From: Methanosphaera stadtmanae
GTDB taxonomy: Archaea > Methanobacteriota > Methanobacteria > Methanobacteriales > Methanobacteriaceae
Reading direction: 5' to 3'
Length of the DNA: 36,432 nucleotides
Assembly (NCBI GenBank): GCA_015062825.1
Contig: SUTR01000025.1
Location: forward strand, 1-36,432
Shown here: piece after piece, positions 7,786 through 17,146 of the stretch
How positions within the stretch are numbered: position 1 is the first letter of the stretch
Layout of the letters: each line of letters opens with the position of its first letter
The notes under the pieces: generated by a model
Seen by the model: only the letters and a program-made list of their open reading frames with translations
What the model was told of the DNA's origin: nothing
Databases searched by the model: none
Position numbers and translations under genes: made by a program

Positions 7786-8217
7786 CTAACCAGAATATGG
7801 GTTTTTTTCTCGATATGATCCTGTTTTTTCATTATAATGAACTTCATATTTTCCATCCCTACTTTTCATATGTGATCCGCTGCTGTCTGTCCATTCTTTG
7901 ATGTATGTTCCATACTGTTCACTATAATGATAACCATCATTACTACTGCTACTACTACTACTCTTTTTTGATGATGATTTTTTAGTTGACTGGCTTTTAG
8001 TATTGGTTTGAGTATTACTTGTTGTGTTTGTCTGATTGCTTTCATTTAATGTGGTGTTATTGGTAGTATTATTTGCTGTATCATTTGTGGTGTTGTTGGT
8101 AGTATTATTAGTAGTATTATTAGAATTGTTGTTTAATTGGGCAAATAGTATGGCTCCACTTACAACTACAAGACAAAAAATTACTGCAATCAAAATAATT
8201 TTTGAGTTTTCTCGCAT
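7786..8217 (-). CDS. Small secreted protein with Asn/Thr stalk
   Basis: The 143-residue product has an N-terminal hydrophobic anchor (about residues 6-27, KIILIAVIFCLVVVSGAILF). Next come a stalk of NNTT repeats, dense in N-x-T glycosylation sequons, and a Lys/Ser block with seven consecutive serines. The C-terminal domain of about 50 residues is aromatic and charged (DGYHYSEQYGTYIKEW, then HMKSRDGKYEVHYNEKTGSY). It is probably anchored in the membrane with the domain displayed beyond the cell wall on a glycosylated stalk (inference). The in-frame GTG at 8226 is part of the GGATGTGA SD, so the start is the ATG at 8217. The C-terminal motif is shared with the convergent protein at 7309-7719. 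No enzymatic motif is seen. Confidence 0.8.
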   Translation of the reverse strand: MRENSKIILIAVIFCLVVVSGAILFAQLNNNSNNTTNNTTNNTTNDTANNTTNNTTLNESNQTNTTSNTQTNTKSQSTKKSSSKKSSSSSSSNDGYHYSEQYGTYIKEWTDSSGSHMKSRDGKYEVHYNEKTGSYREKNPYSG

Positions 8218-8515
8218 TTTTTTCACATCCTTATTTTTACTATTTGTTTATCTTTAGTATAATGTTATTGTTATTTTTTTTAGAATTAGTTTTTTTTGTA
8301 TGTTTTTTTAGATGAAATAAATGGTTTTATTTTTAAAATATTTTTTAAATAAAATCACTAATTTACTTTAATATAACTAAAAGAAATTATTATATATCTT
8401 ATATTTTTTAATTTAGTAAAAGTATATTTTATTAATTAATAAGTAGATAAATAATATTAGTTATTTACAAAATCAATTTGATTAAAATAGCAAATTTAAT
8501 TGGAGGTATTAATCT

Positions 8516-10936
8516 ATGAATTATAATCATATGAAAATATTATTGTTTTCATTATTTGTAATACTATTTATAGGAATAGCATCAGCTACGGATACATCTA
8601 ATATGACGACTAATGGAACTATTCATCAAGAAACTACTTTTAATGAAAAGAATAATAAAGTCATAGAAGAATATAATCAAATAGAAAATAACGGAAAAAC
8701 GATAAAAGAATCAAATAATAAAATAGATACAAAAACTTCTATAATAAATTCTAAAAGTACAATTGATGAACAATTACAACTCAAAGCAACCGTTACAGAT
8801 AATAGAAACAGTAAAGTAACTGGAGGATATGTGATTTTTAAATTGAATGGCATAACAATCAAAGATAATAAGAAATTAACTGGAAGTACTAATAGTTTAA
8901 AGGTATATCTTAAAGATGGAGTAGCATTTACAAGCGTAACTGCTGATTTGAACATGCGAAATGCAAAAAATATAACTGCTATATATTCCGGTTCATCAAC
9001 ATATAATCCCTCAAGATCAAATACTGCTGAGGTAAAAATAGCATTGAGAAACGCATCAATAGTTGTATCAAGTAATGTTAAAAAAATTAAGCAAGGACAA
9101 TACTTAACATTAAATGCTAAAGTATATGATATCACAAATAAACAAAGAACGACTACATTAACACCGTACTCTGATGAGTATGTGTATTTTAAAGTAAATG
9201 GAATAACATTAAAAAACTCAACAGGAAGCACGCTTAAGGTAAAAGTAGTAAATGGTACGGCTATAACTAAATATTATGTTCCATTAGGACTTTCAGGAAT
9301 AACTGATGGAAAAACATTCACTGTTAAGAATCATACAATACTTGCAGGATATTCAAATAAAAACTATTATCCTACTGCAACAAATACAAGTACATTCCAA
9401 ACAGAAAGATCAGACATCACCATTAATTTCCAAAAAGTCACTATACATCCCTTAACACATAAAGCAAATATAACAGCAAATATTAAAGATTATTTAGGAA
9501 ATAATGTGATTGGACCAAATAAATTAGCAGTAAAAGTAAATGGATTCACACTAAAAAATGCAAATACAACAAGGTACTTCACAGTACAAAATGGAAATAT
9601 AAACCTACAAAATATACAAATCCCATCATATCCAACTTATAAAAATGTGGAAATTGTTACACAAGACAGATTAGCATATAAAAGTCAAAGAAATACAACT
9701 ACAAGAATAAATCTCATAGAAGAATATGCCGAAGTATACCTACATTCATCACAAACAGTCAAATATAAAGAACAAGCACAATTTGATCTGGAAGTATGTG
9801 ATATAAACAATAATTATATTAAAGATGGTAAAATAAACTGGTATATTGACAACAAACTATCTAAAGTCACAAATTTAGTTAATGGTAAAAGTAACATTAC
9901 CATAAATAATCAAACAGCAGGACAACATACAATAAAAGCAGAATTTATAAAAGAAGGATATAAAAAAGGTACTGATTATACAACATTAACAGTAGAAAAA
10001 ATTAAAACAATATTATATACTCCAAATGGTGCATACAAAGGAAGTAAAATATACCTAAGGGCTTATGTGGAATCAGCGAATTATGATAATGATGAAATAA
10101 ATGAGGGTAGTGTAACATTTTATATGGATGGAAATAACATTGGACGAGCAAATGTAAAAGAAAGCCGGGCAAAGCTACCTTATACAATCACACAAAGTGC
10201 AGGAACACATACAGTATATGCCCAATATACTGGAACAAACTATGAAAGTACTACAAGTGATGTTGAAACATTTGAAGTGGTAACAACTAAAGAAGAAATA
10301 CAAATTAACTCATATTATCAAGTCTCCACTCCAAATGAATATATAAAGCAGGTCTTTGTATTTGAAGATTTCTACCGAAATATTTTAAATGAAGGAACAG
10401 TAACAGCAAAATTAAATGGAAAAACTATAGGAACATACACCTTAAATGAAGGATTAGTCACAGTAAATATAGGTAAAAAAAGTATTGGAACATATACATT
10501 AACTGTTGAATACACATCCAGTCACTTTAAAACAACAAAATATTCAACAAAGTTAAATGTAATTAATAAAGTAAGAACAGAAATATGGCTAACTGTATAT
10601 GGAGAAGAATTCCTACAGGAAGGACCTATTAAACAAGGGGAATACATTACTGATGATGTGTCAGTGATACAATATAATACCATTAATTCTGTTTCATCAG
10701 GTAAAATACAAGTATCCCTTGATAACAAAGTAATAGGAATATTTGATTTGAAGCCATTAGGTCGGGCAGCTGATGCAAGTGGAACAGTAAGGGCAAAAAT
10801 AGAATTCAATGCGCCACAAGAAGTAGGAGAACATACAATAAAATATACATATATTCCACAAAATAATGCTTATTCAACATCTTATCGTCAAATAAAAATA
10901 AATGTATTGATGAATATGAATATGATAATAGATTGA
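8516..10936 (+). CDS. Secreted adhesin-like protein with about seven Ig-like repeats
   Basis: An 806-residue surface protein. A GGAGGT SD precedes the ATG. The N-terminus is a signal peptide (KILLFSLFVILFIGIASA, cleavage near residue 25). After a polar linker come about seven Ig-like domains of 90-120 residues, beginning roughly at residues 80, 181, 299, 406, 498, 595 and 691. They show recurring 'G.(V/I).(F/W)(K/Y)(L/V)(N/D)(G/N)' and 'G.(H/Y)T(I/V/L).(A/V)(E/Q/K)(F/Y)' strands. The repeats are much more diverged than in the first adhesin. No C-terminal membrane helix or wall-binding domain is visible. The protein ends abruptly in MNMNMIID, and an Asp/Tyr-rich tail reads in another frame just beyond, so the C-terminus may be frameshifted. 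Adhesion is inferred from architecture. Confidence 0.88.
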   Translation: MNYNHMKILLFSLFVILFIGIASATDTSNMTTNGTIHQETTFNEKNNKVIEEYNQIENNGKTIKESNNKIDTKTSIINSKSTIDEQLQLKATVTDNRNSKVTGGYVIFKLNGITIKDNKKLTGSTNSLKVYLKDGVAFTSVTADLNMRNAKNITAIYSGSSTYNPSRSNTAEVKIALRNASIVVSSNVKKIKQGQYLTLNAKVYDITNKQRTTTLTPYSDEYVYFKVNGITLKNSTGSTLKVKVVNGTAITKYYVPLGLSGITDGKTFTVKNHTILAGYSNKNYYPTATNTSTFQTERSDITINFQKVTIHPLTHKANITANIKDYLGNNVIGPNKLAVKVNGFTLKNANTTRYFTVQNGNINLQNIQIPSYPTYKNVEIVTQDRLAYKSQRNTTTRINLIEEYAEVYLHSSQTVKYKEQAQFDLEVCDINNNYIKDGKINWYIDNKLSKVTNLVNGKSNITINNQTAGQHTIKAEFIKEGYKKGTDYTTLTVEKIKTILYTPNGAYKGSKIYLRAYVESANYDNDEINEGSVTFYMDGNNIGRANVKESRAKLPYTITQSAGTHTVYAQYTGTNYESTTSDVETFEVVTTKEEIQINSYYQVSTPNEYIKQVFVFEDFYRNILNEGTVTAKLNGKTIGTYTLNEGLVTVNIGKKSIGTYTLTVEYTSSHFKTTKYSTKLNVINKVRTEIWLTVYGEEFLQEGPIKQGEYITDDVSVIQYNTINSVSSGKIQVSLDNKVIGIFDLKPLGRAADASGTVRAKIEFNAPQEVGEHTIKYTYIPQNNAYSTSYRQIKINVLMNMNMIID

Positions 10937-11026
10937 ATAATGATGATTATTAGGGGGAAGATCTTTATTATGATGATGGTTATTATTAAAAAAAATTAAT
11001 AATGATAAATTAACCTTCTTTTTAAC

Positions 11027-11034
11027 TTTTTTTT
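11027..11034 (+). terminator. Poly-T terminator after the second adhesin
   Basis: An uninterrupted run of eight T, preceded by CTTCTTTTTAAC, about 90 bases after the stop codon. Confidence 0.5.
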
Positions 11035-11138
11035 AGAACAAATTATCTGCTTAAATTTTAATGATATTTTGTTTTTTGTAAATTAATTTATTTAATAATG
11101 TATTTAAAAAAATAAAAGTTGTGGTGGTGTGGATTTAA

Positions 11139-12182
11139 TTAGTATTTCATTCCAGTAAATCTCTTGAGTATTGGTATTTTATTCATTATGTTTAATAGTA
11201 TATAAGTTAATATTATAATTATTATCAAGCATATTGGTATGTTTATAAATGGACTTGTATGTATGTTAAATATGTCCTGTATTGGTATAATTACATGTAT
11301 GAGGTATAATCCGAATGTAATATCTGCAAATTTTAACATGAAATTATTGATTGTTTCTGTTTTTGAACCAAATAACTTATTATAGCTTATATTCTTAAGT
11401 ATTAAGAACATTCCTATGGCTTTAAATACTGAGCTTGGGGCAAGATGCAGATATCCTACAAATTCCAAGTTTACCTGTCCTGTCATCCATGTTGGTATGA
11501 GTATACTGAATAATACCATTAATGTTCCAAGAATATATAGGAACACTCCCAATAAAAAACTATTGGTGTATTTATTGTCTTTTTTATTTAAATAATAACC
11601 TAGTATGAAATATCCTAAGTATCCAGTAAATAAATTTACATAATTAAGTATCATTATATGAGTGTTGAAGTAATTTAGTAGTAATATTGCAAACCATAAT
11701 ATTAGGAAGTATTTAATTTCTCGTTCATCAGTTTTACTTATCCATTTTTGGATTATTGGTAACATTAAGTACAATCCTATTATCATATAAATATACCAAA
11801 ATTCTATTGAAATCATGTCTGGATTAATTATACAATAAATAAATTGGGTGATGAATTCATATGTTGATGTTGCATTTAATGTATGATCAAAGTACACTAC
11901 CTTAACATAGAATATGAACAACCAGAATATAAATGGTACCATTACACGTTCTATACGATGGGGTATGTTATCTATTGATTGGGGTCTGTCAAGGAGTAAT
12001 AATCCAGATACAAGTATAAATAATAATACACCTGAACGGGTTAGTGAATAAAATATTGTACCTTGATACCATAGATTTGAGAACAATGGTGTTTGTGATA
12101 TGTAATTTCCACATAAGTGTACACTTATTACACAAAGAATTCCTATTACTCTCATATAATCTGCATATACAATTCTTTTCAT
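11139..12182 (-). CDS. Acyltransferase family 3 (OafA/YiaH-like) membrane protein
   Basis: A 347-residue polytopic membrane protein with about ten hydrophobic helices. Characteristic features are the N-terminal YADYMRVIGILCVISVHLC, which carries the conserved early Arg and His, the FILVSGLLLL motif after helix 2, the EFWYIYMIIGLYLMLPII segment and a C-terminal FGLYLIHVIIP helix. Family members O-acetylate or otherwise acylate cell-surface polysaccharides or lipids, taking the acyl group across the membrane. The target here is unknown, with pseudomurein, surface glycans or glycoproteins as candidates. The SD is weak (GATAAT). It is monocistronic, with the gene downstream in the opposite orientation. 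Confidence 0.85.
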   Translation of the reverse strand: MKRIVYADYMRVIGILCVISVHLCGNYISQTPLFSNLWYQGTIFYSLTRSGVLLFILVSGLLLLDRPQSIDNIPHRIERVMVPFIFWLFIFYVKVVYFDHTLNATSTYEFITQFIYCIINPDMISIEFWYIYMIIGLYLMLPIIQKWISKTDEREIKYFLILWFAILLLNYFNTHIMILNYVNLFTGYLGYFILGYYLNKKDNKYTNSFLLGVFLYILGTLMVLFSILIPTWMTGQVNLEFVGYLHLAPSSVFKAIGMFLILKNISYNKLFGSKTETINNFMLKFADITFGLYLIHVIIPIQDIFNIHTSPFINIPICLIIIIILTYILLNIMNKIPILKRFTGMKY

Positions 12183-12419
12183 ATTATCATTTAATATTTT
12201 ATTATTTTAAACATATAAAAAAAAGTTTGTTAAAAATTAAATTATTTCTTAATATTATTTAAAATATAAAATTAAATCTATTTTTTTAAATATATAATTT
12301 TTAGGACAATGAAGATAATTTGAAGTTTAATGTGTGTTGTGTTTTTCATAAAATATTATATAAAATAAGAAGAAAGTAAATAAGGAAATAAGAAAGTAAT
12401 ATTATATTAAATTCTTAAT

Positions 12420-13586
12420 TTATTGTTTAAAACTACAGTATTTTATTAATTTATCTTGTATTTCCTCTTTATTGAATTGTTTAATGTTATTTATTAATGC
12501 TTGTTCTTTTTCATCTGCAAGTTCTGGATTTTCTTTTAATTGAAGTAATTCCATAAATCCGGTTGTTCCACCACAATCATCTAATAAGTTATATTCTCCC
12601 AGATATTCAGCTATTGTTGGATAGTTTTTATCATAATCTATGCAATTATTAATTTCTATTGTTAGGTATATTGTATTTTCAAAGTCATATTCATATACTA
12701 TATATTGACTTTTTGAAAGATATTTCTCTACAAGGGTGTTTTCTGCATCAACTTCTTCATAATCATTATTTTCATCAATATTGGATGTTATGCATATGTT
12801 TTCTTCCAGATTAATAAATCGATATTCATGATGATTATCCAATCCTACTAATATTTGTATAATATCATGTAGTTGATTGAATGTTATTCCGGAGGGTATC
12901 TGGATATTACGCATTGTAAATGGTATAACCTCATTAAATGTAATGTATAAGTCAAATCCCTTTTTTTCAAATGATTCTTCAAATATTTTAACTTCTTCTT
13001 TTGGGGTTGCTTCATTGTTAAATGTACATGATTCCATGAGTTCTTTATTTTTTTCGTCTAGGTCAAATTTTTTTAGTTTTTCAGATAAACTTTTAATGTA
13101 ATCTGTTGCATCAAAATTAGGATTTGTTTTATATTCTACCATATCTGATAATATGAATACACCACCACAATTTTCTACAGGTCCGTAATCTCCTTTATAT
13201 TCTTTAATTTCTGGATAGTTTTCTTCATAATCTAGTTTTTTCTTAATTTCAAGGGTAAATCTCCAAGAATCACCAAAATCATATGTATAATAAATTTCAT
13301 CAGTTAAATCAAACACTTCTTTAATATATTCACTTTTTGCATCTTTTTCATTAAAATCTGGTAAGTATATTCCTTCCATTGAATGATTGTCAAAGTCTAT
13401 GTATCTTCTCTTGTAGTCTGTGGTATTAAATTCATATAAGTGTTTATTGGAGAAATTCCATAATTCCTGCATTATAAGATGTAATTGGTAAAATGTAATG
13501 TTTTCAGGTATTATTATGTCCCTGTAGGTGTGTGGTTTGAAATCATCTAGTCTTACTTTAATATCATATCCTTTCATGTATGTCAT
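12420..13586 (-). CDS. Tandem plasmid pRiA4b ORF-3-like domain protein
   Basis: A 388-residue protein made of two copies of the pRiA4b ORF-3-like domain (PF07929 type). Copy 1 (residues 6-190) has I.IPENITFYQLH, the diagnostic YTYDFGDSWRFTLE and ENYPEIKEYKGDYGPVENCGG. Copy 2 (about 205-388) has IQIPSGITFNQLH, YEYDFENTIYLTIE and KNYPTIAEYLGEYNLLDDCGG. Copy 2 has lost the GDSW core, so it may be structural only. The biochemical role of the family is unknown. Some relatives travel with IS1096-type transposons, but no transposase or inverted repeats are seen here. The start could also be the second ATG at 13577. The gene stands alone. Confidence 0.85.
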   Translation of the reverse strand: MTYMKGYDIKVRLDDFKPHTYRDIIIPENITFYQLHLIMQELWNFSNKHLYEFNTTDYKRRYIDFDNHSMEGIYLPDFNEKDAKSEYIKEVFDLTDEIYYTYDFGDSWRFTLEIKKKLDYEENYPEIKEYKGDYGPVENCGGVFILSDMVEYKTNPNFDATDYIKSLSEKLKKFDLDEKNKELMESCTFNNEATPKEEVKIFEESFEKKGFDLYITFNEVIPFTMRNIQIPSGITFNQLHDIIQILVGLDNHHEYRFINLEENICITSNIDENNDYEEVDAENTLVEKYLSKSQYIVYEYDFENTIYLTIEINNCIDYDKNYPTIAEYLGEYNLLDDCGGTTGFMELLQLKENPELADEKEQALINNIKQFNKEEIQDKLIKYCSFKQ

Positions 13587-14141
13587 ATCCTCTTTTCTTT
13601 ATTGTCTAATATTATATTTTGTTCTTATCTCTATTTTATTTATCTTTATAGGTGTGATTTGTTTTATATTCTTTTTAGATTATGTTTTTATTAAGTAATA
13701 CTTGATGTGATTTATGGAGGAAATTTACAGGGTATAATCACTGTAAATTAAAATGATTCTGTAAATTAAAATAGAAATTCATTTAATTAAATAAAATGTT
13801 TTTTCTATCAATATGTATATTTTAATAAGATTTCATATTTTAAGAAACTAGTATTATTTTCTATACTTTTAACAATATAATATGTATATGTTAAATATTA
13901 TTTTGTTTATTTTCTTTTTTTTTAACTATTACTACTTAATGATGCATTATTTTCAAGTATTACACTATAATATAGAAAATATTTAAATATAATGATAAAC
14001 AATAAATATTTAAGGACATACACTATAAGATATACTCTTTTAAAGGTAATTAAATGCACGAATTTCAATTAGTAATTCAATAATTACATTTTTTTTCTAT
14101 TGAAAATCATTGATAAAATAATATACAAGTGAGGCGATGAA
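13587..14141. other. 555-base intergenic region with a repeated hairpin arm
   Basis: No gene is visible in this AT-rich spacer between divergent genes. AATTTACAG (13722-13730) can pair perfectly with either of two copies of CTGTAAATT (13741-13749 and 13759-13767). The copies sit in a 14-base direct repeat CTGTAAATTAAAAT. The remainder holds the two promoters. Confidence 0.5.
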
Positions 14142-14666
14142 ATGTTAACAATTAGACAAGCAAATATTAAAGATAAGGATTCAGTTTTAAAATTCTATGA
14201 AGAATTAATAGACCAAATAAAAGACAATAAATACACGCCTCAATGGGAAAATGGAGTCTATCCAAAAAAAGAAAATATTATTAAATCAATAAAATCTAAT
14301 GAGATGTATATTGGTGAAAAAGACTCTAAACTAGTATGTGCAATGGTTCTTGATCATAATGCTAATAAGGGCTATGAAAATATTCAATGGTTAACTGATG
14401 TGGACTTTAATGATGTGTATGTAATTCATTTACTTGCAGTAAAACCAGAATATAATCATCAAGGATTTGCAAAACAATTATTGAACTTTGCATTTGACAA
14501 GGCCAAAAATGAAGGTATGAAAAGTATCAGATTAAGTATTCTGAAGGATAACGTACCTGCAGAAAGGCTCTATCAAAAGAAAGGATTTGAATATGTAGGT
14601 TCAATGGAAGTATATGATGAAGATCGTGGATTGAAATGTTTCAATGTTGGTGAAAAGATTATATAA
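14142..14666 (+). CDS. GNAT family N-acetyltransferase
   Basis: A 174-residue acetyl-CoA-dependent acetyltransferase. The N-terminal LTIRQANIKDKDSVLKFYEE is the usual first strand and helix. Motif A is VIHLLAVKPEYNHQGFAKQLL (about residues 103-123), with the acetyl-CoA pyrophosphate loop in the form NHQGFA rather than the usual Q/RxxGxG/A. The end shows NVPAERLYQKKGFEYVGSMEVY, typical of motif B. Substrate unknown; Rim-type protein or small-amine acetylation are possible. The SD GAGGCGAT supports the ATG. A poly-T terminator follows. Confidence 0.88.
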   Translation: MLTIRQANIKDKDSVLKFYEELIDQIKDNKYTPQWENGVYPKKENIIKSIKSNEMYIGEKDSKLVCAMVLDHNANKGYENIQWLTDVDFNDVYVIHLLAVKPEYNHQGFAKQLLNFAFDKAKNEGMKSIRLSILKDNVPAERLYQKKGFEYVGSMEVYDEDRGLKCFNVGEKII

Positions 14667-14692
14667 ACATCAGCATCCCATTAAAGCAATAC

Positions 14693-14701
14693 TTTTTTTT
14701 T
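14693..14701 (+). terminator. Poly-T terminator after the GNAT gene
   Basis: Nine consecutive T begin 26 bases after the stop codon. Confidence 0.5.
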
Positions 14702-14926
14702 AAACATTTTTAACATATTCTTAGCATTGAGTTAATACATTTTTTTCATGATTAAATTTGATAAGTACACTTATTATAAATAACTTATTAAAACAAAATA
14801 TTCTAATCAAATAATTAAAAGAATTTTTATTCTAAAATGTTACATAATTAACTTATATTTCAAAAAATAAAATATATTATAGTAATTTGTTTTTTTTCTT
14901 AATTCAATGTTAAATGAGTTTCCATC

Positions 14927-17011
14927 ATGATAAATAGTTACACATATAATCACACAGATAAGTCCTGGACTAATAATGAGGGTCTTGTAGATATCCAAAA
15001 TTTATTATATGCAAGATATGGTGGTATTCATGATTCCTATGATGAAGATATATTTCTTCAAAAAGATGTATGTGATATATTCTATGAATTAACATTCAAT
15101 GATACAATAGTTGGATTTGCTGCATATGATATAATTGATGACAAACATTATATCCTAACGGCTTTTTATGTCAAGTCAGATGAATTATTATCTTCTATTT
15201 TTATTAGTCATTTAAAAACGCACTATCGGCAAGGTCATATATTATCAATATTGGAGCCTACAAGAAAAATAATAGAACTTTTAATTAAATGTGATTTTGC
15301 AGTAAAACTCAACAAATCCTTAGTAATAAGTGCTATTAACTTCCAATTAAATAATAGTTCCTTAAAATCAACAGATAACAGTAATATAAAACAAGACAAA
15401 AATGTCTATTTTACAAATCTTTATGATTTGGACATGTGCATGTTAATATCACTGAATATATACAACAGAAACAATTATTCTTGCAAGTATACACTATTAC
15501 AAGATGCTGATAAAATACACTATGAATCCATAAATGCAAGAAAACAATTAAACAATTCCTACTTTGACAATATTGTCTCATACATCATAGATAATGATGA
15601 AATAATAGAAAAACGTTTATTCTTCCTCAGAAACAACATTCACAATACATTAAATGATAAAGATATGACCAATGCTCTAATAAGAATAACACAATCCCTG
15701 GATGAGCTGATAGAAAAACATCAAATAACACATGACAAATACAGTAGAATACAAGAGCAGTTGATAAATGAATTAGATGATAATGAGATATATCAGGAAT
15801 CAATAGACCTGCGGATAGAATACCTGACAAGTCATATTGATGAGGAAACAACAAAAGAAAACAATGGAATAAACATATGTCCATATTGTAGGGAAGAATT
15901 AGATCCAACAGAAATATACTGTACAACGTGTGGTTATGTATATATTGAGGTAGGTGATGTTGATAGTGACAAATTAGATGATATGATTTATTTTAATGTA
16001 TTCATGGAAAAAATGTCATACAAATATTCATTATATAATAAAAAAGAGAAAAAAGGAGAATTTGATGAGGAATACCTTATTAATCTAGCAGTATATGCAG
16101 TATTAAATTCATTGAAGATAGACGAATTCAGTGAACAATTATATGATTTGATAAAGTATGAATATGATATTGAAAACTTTAACCTAAAAGAATACATAGA
16201 AAAGAATGAATATGTATCATATACATTAGATAAACAATCATGGAAAAAAATTGCATACACCTATAAAGTACAAGAGCTAAAGGAAATATTAAAAACATTT
16301 AAACAGAAAACCTCAGGTAGAAAATCAGAACTGATAGATAGAATAGCAGATAACATACCACTTGGATACATTAAAACATGTAATCCTAATTTAACATCCA
16401 AGGGAATAAAATATCTCGAGGATAATGTAGATTTAATAACATATTCCACCTATCTTGAAGACTACATATATGATGAATATATACAATACTCTATTGAAAA
16501 TCCTGGTGAATATATCCAACAGCCAATAGACTTTCTAGATGAACACATAGACTACGCAATATATACAAAAAATCATTATCATCTAACACATACCCTGGCA
16601 ATACAAGCAAGATTATACTCCGAAAAGGAAGACTATGAAAGAACATTACAATTAACATTACAAAGATTTATCATAGATTTGAACATGATCTACATTAAAG
16701 AGGAGTTTATACCATACAATATACCAATTCAACAATCAACAGCTCATAATATTTACTCATTAAATCAGCTGTTGGGACATCAAAACTTTAAAAATACATT
16801 CAATCAAATATATAAAACATTCAAAGAAGACAATCTAAGATTGACCTATGATGAAACATATGAGATAATATCTCAACTACTAATAAATACAAATCTAAAC
16901 AGATTAAATACTATAATCATAAATACATATTACATGGATAAAAAGGTTCAAGGGCCGCCAACACCTAAAGATGACAATACAAGAAAAACTACGCTAGATG
17001 ATTTTTTTTAA
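14927..17011 (+). CDS. Zinc-ribbon and SAP-domain protein with C-terminal PIP-box-like peptide
   Basis: A 694-residue protein of unknown function. Residues 1-150 look like a degenerate GNAT fold: a strand pair FNDTIVGFAAYDII..YILTAFYV, then HILSILEPTRKIIELLIKCDF, matching the LE...A..hh...GF pattern. A helical, probably coiled region runs to about 310. A four-cysteine zinc ribbon has C318/C321 (CPYC) and C332/C335 (CTTC). A SAP DNA-binding motif lies at about 443-477 (KVQELKEILK...TSGRKSELIDRI), followed by an LTSKGIKYLEDN helix. A long helical part leads to the last residues KTTLDDFF, which match the PCNA-interacting peptide consensus (Qxxhxxaa) except for Lys at position 1. Together these suggest a DNA maintenance factor tethered to the sliding clamp (inference). 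No nuclease or ATPase motif is seen. No SD is visible before the ATG. Confidence 0.85.
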   Translation: MINSYTYNHTDKSWTNNEGLVDIQNLLYARYGGIHDSYDEDIFLQKDVCDIFYELTFNDTIVGFAAYDIIDDKHYILTAFYVKSDELLSSIFISHLKTHYRQGHILSILEPTRKIIELLIKCDFAVKLNKSLVISAINFQLNNSSLKSTDNSNIKQDKNVYFTNLYDLDMCMLISLNIYNRNNYSCKYTLLQDADKIHYESINARKQLNNSYFDNIVSYIIDNDEIIEKRLFFLRNNIHNTLNDKDMTNALIRITQSLDELIEKHQITHDKYSRIQEQLINELDDNEIYQESIDLRIEYLTSHIDEETTKENNGINICPYCREELDPTEIYCTTCGYVYIEVGDVDSDKLDDMIYFNVFMEKMSYKYSLYNKKEKKGEFDEEYLINLAVYAVLNSLKIDEFSEQLYDLIKYEYDIENFNLKEYIEKNEYVSYTLDKQSWKKIAYTYKVQELKEILKTFKQKTSGRKSELIDRIADNIPLGYIKTCNPNLTSKGIKYLEDNVDLITYSTYLEDYIYDEYIQYSIENPGEYIQQPIDFLDEHIDYAIYTKNHYHLTHTLAIQARLYSEKEDYERTLQLTLQRFIIDLNMIYIKEEFIPYNIPIQQSTAHNIYSLNQLLGHQNFKNTFNQIYKTFKEDNLRLTYDETYEIISQLLINTNLNRLNTIIINTYYMDKKVQGPPTPKDDNTRKTTLDDFF

Positions 17012-17146
17012 AAACAAATATGGCAATGAAAAAAAAATAATCTATGTAGAATTATTTAATGATATTTAAAAGTATATGATTATTGGTTGATAATTATAAA
17101 ATTGGATTTTTACACATAAAAATAAAATAGTTTAGGGAGTAATGAA

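Noticed and set aside
8040-8130. Short tandem repeats in the NNTT coding region as a CRISPR or microsatellite element
   Set aside because: They encode an Asn/Thr stalk in a gene with anchor and SD, and the units are too short for CRISPR.
8677-9231. Minus-strand ORF of 184 codons inside the second adhesin gene
   Set aside because: It is antisense to a repeat-bearing gene with a signal peptide and SD, has no SD of its own, and reads as a hydrophobic complement of the Asn/Thr-rich strand.
12420-13586. Mobile element signal from the pRiA4b/IS1096-type domain
   Set aside because: No transposase, terminal inverted repeats or target duplications are visible around the gene.
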